40,483 nt of DNA from Streptomyces tailanensis (GCF_008386495.1 NZ_VTHJ01000015.1:1-40483); one strand, 5' to 3'. Shown: positions 19,243-26,916, counted from the first letter of the stretch. The notes: generated from the letters alone by a model not told the origin. Made by a program: numbers and translations.

Positions 19243-20625
19243 ATGCGAACCAGCAGTAAGCAAACATTGCGACCCACGTCGGCAGTCGCGGGTGCCCTCG
19301 GCCTGCTGCTGGTGGGCATCACCGCAACTCCTGCGCATGCTGACTCGATTCGCTCCCGACAATGGCACCTCGATGCCATGCGTGCTGAGGAGATGTGGAA
19401 AACCAGTACCGGGCGGGGAATAACTGTCGCCGTCATCGACTCCGGAGTCGATGACGGCTTGGCCGATCTTAAAGGCCAGGTTCTTGACGGTAAGGACTAC
19501 TCGAACCAGTCCGGCGACGAACACACAGACCTTGAAGGACATGGCACCGGCGTCGCCGCGCTCATCGCGGCCACGGGGGCACGGGGAGGGCTCAACGGCT
19601 CCTACGGCCTCGCCCCAGGGGTGAAGATCCTCCCCATCCGCATGAGGTACGCGACCGAAGACTATGGAAAGGTGGATGCAGGAGCCGAGTACTCCAGAAA
19701 GATGACGGAGGCGATCCGATTCGCGGCGGACTCCAAGGCTCGGATCATCAACATTTCTATGGCCCGTGCCGACGGTACAGGGATGCAGAACGTCGGAACC
19801 CCGGAACTCGCCGCTGCCGTGAAGTACGCCCTTGGCAAAGGGAAACTGATCTTCGCTGGTGTCGGCAACCGCGGAGACAAAGACAACCAGCCTATGTACC
19901 CCGCAGCCACACCTGGTGTCATCGGTGTGGGATCGATCAATGAGGAACTTGACCGCAGCTCTTTCTCCCAATGGGGATCACAGGTGGACATCGCCGCCCC
20001 CGGAGAAAAGATGGTCCATGCGTGCCTAGGCGGAACTCAAGTCTGCAACTCCGACGGAACCAGCGACGCCACCGCGATCGCTTCCGCATCCGCCGCCCTC
20101 ATCTGGTCGAAGCACCCAACCTGGACGAACAACCAGGTCCTGCGCGTCCTGATCAACACGATGAAGGGCAACGAGAAGAAGTGGACCTGGAACAACGCCA
20201 TTGGTTACGGCATGGTCCGTCCGCGTATCGCGCTCCAAAGCCCTGGTGCCCCTGGGCCAGCCGACGAGTATCCGCTCCCTGACCTGGCTGCGGCAGCGTC
20301 CCCTTCGCCGTCTCCCGAACCGTCGAAATCCAGCAGCTCCTCCAGCAAAGACAAGAAGGACGACGAGCCCACCGCAGCAGCGCCCCCAGTAGACGACACC
20401 AACCCGGCTCTATGGATCGGCCTTGGCGTCGGAGCTGCGGCGCTTCTCGGTACAGCGGTCGCCGTGCCCGTAATTCGCGTGCGACGCCGACATCCCTCTC
20501 CTCTCACCGTTTCCCCGTTTCCCATGTACGCACCACAGCACCACTACCCGCCCGACAGCCCAGACCAGAGTCATGCCATCGACTCACAGCCGGAAGCCCC
20601 GCCGAGCGCAGGACGGCATTACTGA
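19243..20625 (+). CDS. Mycosin-type subtilisin (S8) protease, first copy
   Basis: 460 residues. Signal peptide (hydrophobic 12-29, cleavage near AHA), S8 protease domain, Pro/Ser/Lys linker, then a transmembrane helix at about 386-410 with a basic stop and a short tail: the MycP topology, protease outside and C-terminal anchor. Catalytic Asp66 (VIDSGVDD), His100 (EGHGTG), oxyanion Asn209 and Ser274 (GTSDATA) are present. GTSDATA differs from the more common GTSFA/YA-P form. ATG at 19243 follows GGAAGG closely; a TTG start overlapping the previous gene (19201) is possible. It lies among candidate secreted substrates, not beside eccB, so it may serve this substrate set. A second mycosin is at 27952-29259. 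Confidence 0.9.
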   Translation: MRTSSKQTLRPTSAVAGALGLLLVGITATPAHADSIRSRQWHLDAMRAEEMWKTSTGRGITVAVIDSGVDDGLADLKGQVLDGKDYSNQSGDEHTDLEGHGTGVAALIAATGARGGLNGSYGLAPGVKILPIRMRYATEDYGKVDAGAEYSRKMTEAIRFAADSKARIINISMARADGTGMQNVGTPELAAAVKYALGKGKLIFAGVGNRGDKDNQPMYPAATPGVIGVGSINEELDRSSFSQWGSQVDIAAPGEKMVHACLGGTQVCNSDGTSDATAIASASAALIWSKHPTWTNNQVLRVLINTMKGNEKKWTWNNAIGYGMVRPRIALQSPGAPGPADEYPLPDLAAAASPSPSPEPSKSSSSSSKDKKDDEPTAAAPPVDDTNPALWIGLGVGAAALLGTAVAVPVIRVRRRHPSPLTVSPFPMYAPQHHYPPDSPDQSHAIDSQPEAPPSAGRHY

Positions 20626-20679
20626 GCATGCCGGGCAACGGTGGCCTGATAGCCAGCGAGTACTACGAGGGGATCAGCA

Positions 20680-21117
20680 ATGTCGTTCGATGAAGCGTGG
20701 GGGCAAGCACGCACCGCAGCTGCAGCCCGCCAAGGAAGCAACATGCAGCTGAACCAACTGCCCGCTGACGGGGGTGGGAGTAACACTGCGGATCTTAAGA
20801 CGAACTCATTGGGCAAGACGGTGGCAATCAAACTGTTGCAACCCGATGGCCTCCCCCTGGAGACGGGAAAAGCTGGACGTCATGTAGAGGAGAGCTCAGA
20901 CGCGGCCGCACAGGAGTTCACAGACTGGGAAACCGGCACCGGCCTCAAGGAGGCGTACAACGAATGGGAGCTCCAGGTAAAGAACCTCAAGAGCCGTCTT
21001 GAGGGGGACCGGGAGGCACTAGCGGGGATCAAGAGGGACTTCCAGTACCTTGACCTCGGCATTCGAAGCGGGATAGCACAAATCGACGCGGGCAGTAACC
21101 CGCAACACGACAGATAA
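20680..21117 (+). CDS. Small helical partner upstream of the toxin-like gene
   Basis: 145 residues. N-terminus MSFDEAWGQARTAAAARQ, then LNQLPADGGG, a Gly/Ser-rich break, and predicted helices in the second half (WETGTGLKEAYNEWELQVKN; DFQYLDLGIRSGIAQIDAG). Proteins with this opening recur, from memory, directly before large WXG-headed proteins in Streptomyces ESX-linked loci, which suggests a co-secreted partner or chaperone of the next protein. GAGGGGA with 6-nt spacing sets the start. The gap to the next GTG is 15 bp. No enzymatic motif was seen. Confidence 0.78.
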   Translation: MSFDEAWGQARTAAAARQGSNMQLNQLPADGGGSNTADLKTNSLGKTVAIKLLQPDGLPLETGKAGRHVEESSDAAAQEFTDWETGTGLKEAYNEWELQVKNLKSRLEGDREALAGIKRDFQYLDLGIRSGIAQIDAGSNPQHDR

Positions 21118-21132
21118 CAGCGGGGGAAGATT

Positions 21133-22362
21133 GTGCTCACATATCAGGATGTGATCACCATCCGGATCGGCGTTCTGCGCACGGCGGCCAAGGACTGGGA
21201 TGATATGGCGGGCGCCTTCGAGGACTTGGAGTCGCTTTACGCAGCGAAGGTGGAGGGGGTCGCCACCGATGGCACTTGGGTAGGGGTCAGCGCGGGAGCA
21301 GCTGGAGACCGGTTCGCGGCCACCCGCAAGCAGTTCGCCGATGCCCAGGTGGAGGCCCGCGCACTCGCCTCGATTCTGCGGGACGCCCATGAGCGGTTCT
21401 CCCGACTGGTCGGACGAGTGAAGGATCTCGTCGAAGAGGCCAAGCATGCCGATATGCACATCAACACCATGGGCGAGGCCATATACGACTTCAGCAAGCT
21501 CACCGCCATGCGACATGACCCCGAGTACCTTACCTATGTATCGAAGGCCAAAGAGGCTGAAACCGCTTGGACGGAACAGATCAAAAACGCCGTGCAGGCC
21601 GTCGCCCAAGCTGACCAGGGCGTAAAACTAGCCCTCCGTGAAGCAGTCGGCGTCAAGGGCTGGGCCGAACGCCTGATGGATCGGGCACTAGGACAGGGAC
21701 ACAAGTTCAACGGGGCTGCTATCGGCGACATAGAGACATACGAAAGAGAGGCCAAGAAGGAAGAAGAACAACGAAAAGCCGAGGCCGAACGAGAGAAAAG
21801 AGAAGAGGAAGGCGAAGGCGAAAACCTGAAGACCATAATCAGGGGCATCAGCTATGGAGTGGATACATTTTCAAAGCAGCCGGGAGACATAGGGACAAAA
21901 TTTGTAGGTACCGCCATCGAAGGGGTTGCAGAATTCACCGGATTTAATAACACTAAAGGAATTTCCCTGAGCGGGTCCGTTGGATTTGGCGTTGGCATCG
22001 GCGGAGATATTTCACTGGTTAACACTCAAACACCCGACGGGCGCTCCCAGATTAACTTGATGTATTCCAAAACAACCACAACTGCAGGGTGGGATTTCGG
22101 AATATCAGGTAACGTCGGTATCGTAAAAAGTAACGCGGACGACATAAGCCAGCTCAAAGGAACGGGATGGGACAAGGGTGGCTCATTCCATGCCGGAATC
22201 GGCGCCTGGGGGAACCACCAGAACGCAATTGGGGCGACCAACTCAAAGGGAGAAGATGTCGCCACGTTCTCGTATGGCGTGGGGCTAGGCGTGGGAAACG
22301 AAGTCTCCACTGGATTCAGCCAGGCCGACGGCTGGACCCTCTGGGAAGAAGAAAAGGAATAA
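21133..22362 (+). CDS. WXG-headed polymorphic-toxin-like protein
   Basis: 409 residues in three parts. Residues 1-about 175 are helical with a WxG-like turn (DGTWVGVSAGAAGDRF) and the MLTYQDVITI opening of Streptomyces ESX-linked toxin heads. Residues about 195-230 form a strongly charged Lys/Glu linker. Residues about 232-409 are a Gly-rich, beta-type tip (SLSGSVGFGVGIGGDISLV; FGISGNVGIV; YGVGLGVGNEVSTGF) with alternating small and hydrophobic residues, suited to a membrane-acting or barrel-like domain; no nuclease motif was seen. DNA of the tip is far less GC-rich than the surroundings. GTG start with GGGGGAAG. A membrane protein gene follows after 1 nt. Toxin function is inferred from architecture only. 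Confidence 0.72.
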   Translation: MLTYQDVITIRIGVLRTAAKDWDDMAGAFEDLESLYAAKVEGVATDGTWVGVSAGAAGDRFAATRKQFADAQVEARALASILRDAHERFSRLVGRVKDLVEEAKHADMHINTMGEAIYDFSKLTAMRHDPEYLTYVSKAKEAETAWTEQIKNAVQAVAQADQGVKLALREAVGVKGWAERLMDRALGQGHKFNGAAIGDIETYEREAKKEEEQRKAEAEREKREEEGEGENLKTIIRGISYGVDTFSKQPGDIGTKFVGTAIEGVAEFTGFNNTKGISLSGSVGFGVGIGGDISLVNTQTPDGRSQINLMYSKTTTTAGWDFGISGNVGIVKSNADDISQLKGTGWDKGGSFHAGIGAWGNHQNAIGATNSKGEDVATFSYGVGLGVGNEVSTGFSQADGWTLWEEEKE

Positions 22363-22363
22363 C

Positions 22364-22570
22364 ATGTCTTTCGGTGTGATCGGAATCCTATTTTTCACCC
22401 TCGGAATTCTTTTCGCTTTCAACATCTCCAAGAGCGCCGAACGCGCCTTCCAAATCTATGCGCGGCTAACTCCGACCGTTGGGACTGCGACCCCGCAGAC
22501 ACTGCGCATTGTGGGGGGGGTTTGGATCCCACTAGGAGCGTTCTTCATAGTGGTTGGCTTCTTCAGGTAA
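22364..22570 (+). CDS. Tiny two-helix membrane protein, candidate immunity protein
   Basis: 68 residues with two hydrophobic helices, about 3-21 and 47-66, joined by a loop with several charged residues. It begins 1 nt after the stop of the toxin-like gene, with AAGGAA as ribosome binding site inside that gene's end, so the two are translated together. It has the same low GC content as the toxin tip. Size, location, membrane character and coupling fit an immunity protein against a membrane-targeting type VII effector, by analogy with known toxin/immunity pairs; no sequence family was recognised. The IS element starts 85 bp later. Confidence 0.7.
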   Translation: MSFGVIGILFFTLGILFAFNISKSAERAFQIYARLTPTVGTATPQTLRIVGGVWIPLGAFFIVVGFFR

Positions 22571-22654
22571 CTTGAAAACGCTTGAGAGATAACCACTGGC
22601 CGTCCGATCGCGCATACACCAATCCGAGGGAACGCCCGGCCCGGGACAACATTG

Positions 22655-23675
22655 CTGAGTGAGGTCTTCTCAGCAACGTGACGGATGCGCTGCGTGACGG
22701 TCCGCCAGCCGGTCTGGCAGAGGATGACCTGGCGTCAGAAACACGAGAAGCCCCTGGTAGGAACTGGTCTGCGAAGATCACGTTCCCGGCAAGAGGCTTC
22801 ACGCGTTGACCAGTATCACCTACACCGCCGTGCTCGATGTCAGCAGAGCCACCGCCGAGTACCTCGCGAAGCTTCTCGCCGGACACCGCGAGCGGCTCGG
22901 CACCCGCAAGGGCACCCGTGCGCTGGGCCCGTTCAAGCAGGCGGTGCTGGTGCTGCGCTGGTTCGTCGACGGCAGCCGTCTGGTCCAACTCGCCCGCGAC
23001 AACGGCGTCGCGACCCCGACCGCCTACCGCTACCTGCACGAGGGGCTGACCGTACTCGCCGACCACGCGCTCGACCTGTCCACCGCCCTGGAACGCGCGG
23101 CAGCAGCCGGGTACACCCATCTCAACCTGGACGGCACCGTGATCCGCACGGACCGTGTGGCCGCCGCCGGCCCCAACAAGGCGGACCTGTGGTGGTCGGG
23201 GAAACACAAGCATCACGGCGGGAACGTGCAGGTCATCGCCGCTCCGGACGGCTGGCCGATCTGGGTCTCCGCGGTCCGCCCGGGGCGCGAGCACGACACC
23301 ACCTGCGCCCGCGCGCACGGACTGGTCGATGCCCTGAACCGCCTCGCCGCCGCCCTGGGCATCCCCATCCTGACCGATCTCGGCTACGAGAACGCCGGGC
23401 CCGGCTTCCGCCATCCGGTCAAGAAGCCCAAAGGCGGCGAACTCACCGAACGACAAAGGACGTTCAACGCCGTCATCCGTGGCGTCCACGGCGTCGCCGA
23501 ACGCGCCAACGCCCTGCTCAAGGTGACCTTCAAGGCGCTGCGACGGGTCAGCCTCGACCCCGCGGCCATCACCCGGATCGCCCGCGCCGCCCTCGTTCTG
23601 CTCCAACTCGAACACGGCCGAACCACCTGAACGAAGATCACGAACCGTCACGAGACGTTACCGAGAAAGACTCAG
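22655..23675 (+). mobile_element. IS5-type insertion sequence, about 1.02 kb
   Basis: Imperfect terminal inverted repeats: the left end 22655-22685 opens CTGAGTGAGGTCTTCTC and runs to AACGTGACGG; the right end 23645-23675, read backwards, opens CTGAGTCTTTCTCGGTAACG and runs to GTGACGG. The outermost CTGAGT is identical, and CTTCTC/CTTTCTC plus AACGT recur inside. Between them is one intact transposase. No target duplication could be found, so exact ends are approximate or the ends have drifted. It sits between the candidate immunity gene and the DUF397/XRE module. Confidence 0.75.
22806..23630 (+). CDS. IS5-family DDE transposase
   Basis: 274 residues. The N-terminal part holds a helix-turn-helix (SRLVQLARDNGVATPTAYRYL). 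The DDE_Tnp_4-type RNase H-fold catalytic residues are visible: Asp in LNLDGTVIRTDR, Asp in LTDLGYENAG, and Glu in GVAERANALLK. The layout recalls the IS112/IS1647-like group common in Streptomyces. TTG start with AAGAGG at 9-nt spacing. No frameshift or stop was seen, so it could be active. Confidence 0.9.
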   Translation: MTSITYTAVLDVSRATAEYLAKLLAGHRERLGTRKGTRALGPFKQAVLVLRWFVDGSRLVQLARDNGVATPTAYRYLHEGLTVLADHALDLSTALERAAAAGYTHLNLDGTVIRTDRVAAAGPNKADLWWSGKHKHHGGNVQVIAAPDGWPIWVSAVRPGREHDTTCARAHGLVDALNRLAAALGIPILTDLGYENAGPGFRHPVKKPKGGELTERQRTFNAVIRGVHGVAERANALLKVTFKALRRVSLDPAAITRIARAALVLLQLEHGRTT

Positions 23676-23689
23676 TGAACTACAGAAGC

Positions 23690-23714
23690 GCCCGGACGGC
23701 AAGGCGGTCCGGGC
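23690..23714. terminator. Hairpin after the DUF397 gene
   Basis: GCCCGGAC (23690-23697) pairs with GTCCGGGC (23707-23714), 9-nt loop, between the right IS end and the DUF397 gene that ends at 23812 on the minus strand. The rest of 23715-23811 shows nothing recognisable. Confidence 0.5.
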
Positions 23715-23811
23715 AGCGAGAGGCAGATTCGTTCCAGGTTCAAGTCTCCAACCAGGCCATTTCCATGCCGGAAGTGGAACGGATCTGCCAAACTCGCGGC
23801 GGCTCCATCGC

Positions 23812-24057
23812 TCAACTTCGAAGAGAGCCTTTCATGAAGCTTCGCGAATGTTCACCCCCCCTCAGAGTGTCAATGAAGGCAGCAAACACGTCACTTGGAA
23901 TTATCAGTGTGCCTTGCTGAGTGGCCTTCGAGTCGCGTACTGAGGTCCTCTGGTGGCTGATCGCCACCTCAACACAGTCGCTCCCGGATCCACCGCTGTA
24001 AGAGGATTTGATCCACCGGACGTTGTTATTTTTCGTTCCCTGAGCCAGCGTCATCAT
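23812..24057 (-). CDS. DUF397 protein of a WhiJ-like module
   Basis: 81 residues, full DUF397 domain: VRWIKSSYSGGSGSDCVEVA followed by VRDSK and a LIIPSDVFAAFIDTL helix. Such proteins are the small partner of XRE/DUF5753 regulators in Streptomyces and other actinobacteria, and may act as antagonist or toxin-like partner. Its ATG overlaps the stop of the XRE gene by 4 bp (ATGA), so the pair is translated together. Found next to the IS; otherwise unremarkable. Confidence 0.9.
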   Translation of the reverse strand: MMTLAQGTKNNNVRWIKSSYSGGSGSDCVEVAISHQRTSVRDSKATQQGTLIIPSDVFAAFIDTLRGGEHSRSFMKGSLRS

Positions 24058-24917
24058 CGCTCCTTGGTTCCCGAGGCCGCGAACTCTCCGGTCAGATCTG
24101 CGAGCAGGCCGCTCGACTCCGAAGGGCTGAGCGCCTGCGATCGCAGATACTCGAACACCACCCTATGCCGCTCCAAGTCGGCCGACTTCTCCAGGTACAA
24201 GGCGCCGCTGAGGTTACTGAGGTGGACCACGTCGAGTGACTGCTCGGGGCCACGGATGATGATGAAGCTGGTGCTTTCGGCGGCGTGCGCTCCGGCCTCG
24301 AAAGGGAGCACCTGGAGGGTGACGTGTGGGGTGCCGGCCACGGTACGCAGGTGTTCCAGCTGCTCGGCCATGGCCTGGTGGGATCCGACACGGCGGCGGA
24401 CGACTGCCTCGTCCAGAATGGCCCAAATATGGGGTGGAGTCTCCCGTTTGAGGACCTCCTGCCGCTTCATCCGGACATCCACCATGCGTTCGACGAGTTC
24501 GGGCTCGGCACGCACTTCGGCAGCCTGGATCACGGCTGTTGCGTATGCCCGGGTCTGCAGCAGTCCGGGTACGTAGGTGTTGGCCCAGTGACACTCTTCG
24601 ACCGCCTCGTCCTCCAGCGTGAGCAGCGGTGTGATCCAGCCTGGAATCGCGTCGGTGTAGCTCTTCCACCAGCCTTGTACTTTGGCGTTCTTGGCCAGTG
24701 TGACGAGCGTGGCGCGTTCCTCGTCGCCGACTCCGTACACACGGCACAGCGCGTCCACGACGAGCCACTTCACTGGGCCTTGGTGGGACTCGTAGCGGTT
24801 CACGGTTGCCCGGGAGACCCCTGCCGCCTCGCCTGCTGCTTCCAGGGTGAGCCCCTTCAGGTCCCTGAGCCGCTTCAGTTCTGCGCCGAGCTGGCGGCGT
24901 CTGGTGGTCGGTCCCAC
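24054..24917 (-). CDS. XRE/DUF5753 transcriptional regulator (WhiJ-like)
   Basis: 287 residues. N-terminal helix-turn-helix at about 8-60 (LGAELKRLRDLKGLTLEAAG, GVSRATVNRYE). The remainder is the DUF5753 domain, recognisable from VPGLLQTRAYATAVIQ, MKRQEVLKRETPPHIWAILDEAVVRRRVG and the HVTLQVLPFEAGAHA block. This is the WhiJ/Scr1-like family involved in development and in toxin-antitoxin-like DUF397 pairs. GTG start with GAAGGG and 6-nt spacing. It is divergent from the plus-strand genes at 25147 and 25422 across a 229-bp promoter region in which no box was identified. Confidence 0.93.
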   Translation of the reverse strand: MGPTTRRRQLGAELKRLRDLKGLTLEAAGEAAGVSRATVNRYESHQGPVKWLVVDALCRVYGVGDEERATLVTLAKNAKVQGWWKSYTDAIPGWITPLLTLEDEAVEECHWANTYVPGLLQTRAYATAVIQAAEVRAEPELVERMVDVRMKRQEVLKRETPPHIWAILDEAVVRRRVGSHQAMAEQLEHLRTVAGTPHVTLQVLPFEAGAHAAESTSFIIIRGPEQSLDVVHLSNLSGALYLEKSADLERHRVVFEYLRSQALSPSESSGLLADLTGEFAASGTKER

Positions 24918-25146
24918 TGCTGACCCTTCTCTGCGTCTGTGCCGTTCTTAAGGCGCCCCCCATCATGGGCCGGGACCACGCTCACACACATCTGTGCGGG
25001 ATGGCGTCACCCACATGAGGGGATTCTGAGAGATGTTCGCTGCGAGATTCTCACAGCGAGATGTTCAGTGCCACACTCCAGGCAGTGAAGGGGAGTCGAT
25101 GCTTGCTGTCGCCAACTCCCGGGCTCAACCACGCTGGAGGAATCTC

Positions 25147-25425
25147 ATGCGACGACTGATCAACCAACTCGCTTGCGGGAAGCGTCTGTTCTTCATGCCG
25201 ACCGGCCGCTATCGCGAAGATCCTCTATCGTCCTTGCATCAATCCTCCGGCTCGTTCATCTTCCGTACCGCCCTCGCCCCTACCGTCCGCCACTGGTACG
25301 AACCCTTCGACGGCACCTCGCAAGCTCTCGCCCACCTCTGCCTTGCCGCGTACGAGTACGAGGAGAAGACAAGGATCCAGCCGCTGCGCCGCGACATCCA
25401 CGCCCACCTGGGGGCTGCGTCATGA
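25147..25425 (+). CDS. Small hypothetical protein of the WhiJ-like module
   Basis: 92 residues from the ATG at 25147, chosen for GGAGG at 6-nt spacing; ATG codons at 25033 and 25099 in the same frame are alternatives with poorer sites. It contains an Arg-rich opening and a segment VRHWYEPFDGTSQALAHLCLAAYEYEEKT that looks like a folded small domain. Its stop overlaps the next start by 4 bp (ATGA), so it is coupled to the ATP-binding protein. Family not recognised. Confidence 0.65.
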   Translation: MRRLINQLACGKRLFFMPTGRYREDPLSSLHQSSGSFIFRTALAPTVRHWYEPFDGTSQALAHLCLAAYEYEEKTRIQPLRRDIHAHLGAAS

Positions 25426-26135
25426 ACGACGAGGGGAAGCATGTACGGCTCCTGCCCTGGACCGGCTTCCACGGCCAGCCCTGTCTCCTCCTCACCAACG
25501 GCGAGGGCACGGCCTCTCGGATGGCCGACCGGATCGAGCGCACGCAGCTCGGGCTCGCGGGCCGGCTTCTGGGGCGAGCGCGGGCCGTGTTGCCAGATCA
25601 GAGCGCGGATGGCGGTCCGTGGGCTCCGATGGCAGGTCAGTTGGCCGAGGCGCTCCACGACGTGCTGCTCATCGCCGAGTCTCGTGGCGCTCGGCTCGGC
25701 AGGGTACCGGCTGAGCATCGACGCTTCGGCCGGATCGCCCTCCCCGGTACCGATCTCACCTCCGCGTGCTTCGCCCGGCGTCACGTCCGTGACACGGCCG
25801 ACTCGTGGGGACTGCCCCAGAGTGTCATCGACGACGTGGAAACGATCGCCGGAGAACTCGTCGCCAACGCCCTGGAACACAGTAAAAGCCACACGATTAC
25901 CGTCGACTGTGGCCTCACCTCCCACACCGCTGTGATCAGTGTGACGGACGAGGGTGGAGGGCCGACGTCCGTGGCTCTGCACACGTCGACGGAACTGTTG
26001 GGGTTGGAGCAGGAACGCGGTCGCGGGCTGCTGATCACCCAAGCGCTGGCCGTCCGTTGGGGGACGCTGCGGGGCGGTGGCGAGTTGACGGTCTGGGCCG
26101 AGGTTCCCCTTGAGGCTCCGGAGTCTGCCGGGTGA
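25422..26135 (+). CDS. Fusion of a small WhiJ-module domain with an anti-sigma-type ATP-binding domain
   Basis: 237 residues. The C-terminal half is a HATPase_c_2 domain like RsbW/SpoIIAB anti-sigma kinases: N box ETIAGELVANALEHS, G1 box VTDEGGGPT and a G2-like ERGRGLLITQALA. The N-terminal about 100 residues (RLLPWTGFHGQPCLLL, SRMADRIERTQLGL, LIAESRGARLGR) resemble a small protein that, from memory, is usually encoded separately next to such regulators; here it is fused in front of the ATPase. Probably a regulator of a sigma factor or anti-anti-sigma partner, not encoded in this window. Followed by a strong two-way terminator. Confidence 0.82.
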   Translation: MNDEGKHVRLLPWTGFHGQPCLLLTNGEGTASRMADRIERTQLGLAGRLLGRARAVLPDQSADGGPWAPMAGQLAEALHDVLLIAESRGARLGRVPAEHRRFGRIALPGTDLTSACFARRHVRDTADSWGLPQSVIDDVETIAGELVANALEHSKSHTITVDCGLTSHTAVISVTDEGGGPTSVALHTSTELLGLEQERGRGLLITQALAVRWGTLRGGGELTVWAEVPLEAPESAG

Positions 26136-26149
26136 CCGTCAGCAGTGCA

Positions 26150-26184
26150 ACGGGGGAGGCAGCCTGTGCCGCTGCCTCCCCCGT
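26150..26184. terminator. Two-way terminator between the ATP-binding protein gene and esxA
   Basis: Perfect 14-bp arms ACGGGGGAGGCAGC (26150-26163) and GCTGCCTCCCCCGT (26171-26184), 7-nt loop, at a convergent gene junction. Confidence 0.85.
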
Positions 26185-26198
26185 CCCTCAGCCGTGTG

Positions 26199-26510
26199 TC
26201 AGCCCATCAGCATGCGGATGCGCTTCGCGCCGTCCAGGTCTGTGCCCTGGTAGCCGATGACCGACCTGTCCAGGAGCTCGGCGATGAAGCGGAGCTTTTC
26301 GGTCATCTGCTGCATCTCGGTGGTGTTCTTGCGCTGGATGTCGCCGTAGGCCGTCTTCGCCTCGCCCTCCCAGGTCTCGGCGACGCGCTTCACCTCTTGC
26401 ATGAGGGCGTCGAGTTCCTGGGTGAGGTCGGTGGCGGTCTTACGGACGTCGCTCGCAGCCTGGGTGACCGTGGCGTAGTTGATCGCTGTGCGGTCGTAGC
26501 CGGTGCTCAT
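26199..26510 (-). CDS. esxA: WXG100 secreted protein EsxA
   Basis: 103 residues, the small helical-hairpin substrate of the ESX system. The WxG turn is WEG in VAETWEGEAKTAYGD. Near the C-terminus YQGTD fits the YxxxD/E export signal. It lies 19 bp after esxB in the same transcription unit, and EsxA/EsxB should form a heterodimer recognised by EccC. In S. coelicolor the pair (SCO5723-SCO5724, from memory) is needed for normal sporulation; A/B naming follows that order. ATG start with a GGAGGATACCC-type site. Confidence 0.92.
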   Translation of the reverse strand: MSTGYDRTAINYATVTQAASDVRKTATDLTQELDALMQEVKRVAETWEGEAKTAYGDIQRKNTTEMQQMTEKLRFIAELLDRSVIGYQGTDLDGAKRIRMLMG

Positions 26511-26529
26511 CGTGGGTATCCTCCGTGGC

Positions 26530-26916
26530 TCAGGCGAGGCTGGTGATGCGGTCGGTGGTGTACGTCTGGCCCCTCATACCCGCCTCGGCCTGGGCCTGGG
26601 ACTCCCCGGAGTTGTCCACCCTCCGGATCTCCGCGATGCGCTCCTGCTCATGCTCGTCGAATCCGTTGACGGCCATGCGCATGACGTCTTCCAGGTCGAC
26701 GAGGTTGTCCTGGAGCTTCTTGAGGTGGACGTTCACCTCTCGCTGCACCCTGTCGTACTCCTGGCTCGCCGCGCCCTGCCAGCCGCCCTGAATCATGTCC
26801 ACCACGGTGTTGAGCGACGTCACACGACGGCTCACCTCGACATGGAAGTTCTGGATCTTGTTGGCCAGCGCGATGAGTTGGTCATTCTCGCGTTTCTGGT
26901 CCGCGGTCCCACTCAC
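26530..26916 (-). CDS. esxB: WXG100 secreted protein EsxB
   Basis: 128 residues from a GTG with GGAG at about 6-nt spacing; an upstream in-frame ATG at 26973 would add 19 unlike residues. Helix-WxG-helix with WQG in IQGGWQGAASQEYDRVQ, then a charged C-terminal tail ending QTYTTDRITSLA. It has no clear YxxxD/E motif, so the signal is probably supplied by EsxA in the dimer. First gene of the esxBA operon, about 167 nt downstream of the predicted transcription start. Confidence 0.92.
   Translation of the reverse strand: MSGTADQKRENDQLIALANKIQNFHVEVSRRVTSLNTVVDMIQGGWQGAASQEYDRVQREVNVHLKKLQDNLVDLEDVMRMAVNGFDEHEQERIAEIRRVDNSGESQAQAEAGMRGQTYTTDRITSLA

Noticed and set aside
22563..23651. 362-residue minus-strand frame opposite the IS transposase
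   Set aside because: Shadow of the transposase; DDE residues and RBS support the plus strand.
23733..23760. tRNA-like GGTTCAAGTCTC piece, considered as a tRNA 3' end or attachment site
   Set aside because: The sequences beside the TTCAAGT do not pair as a T-stem, and no acceptor or anticodon arm could be drawn.
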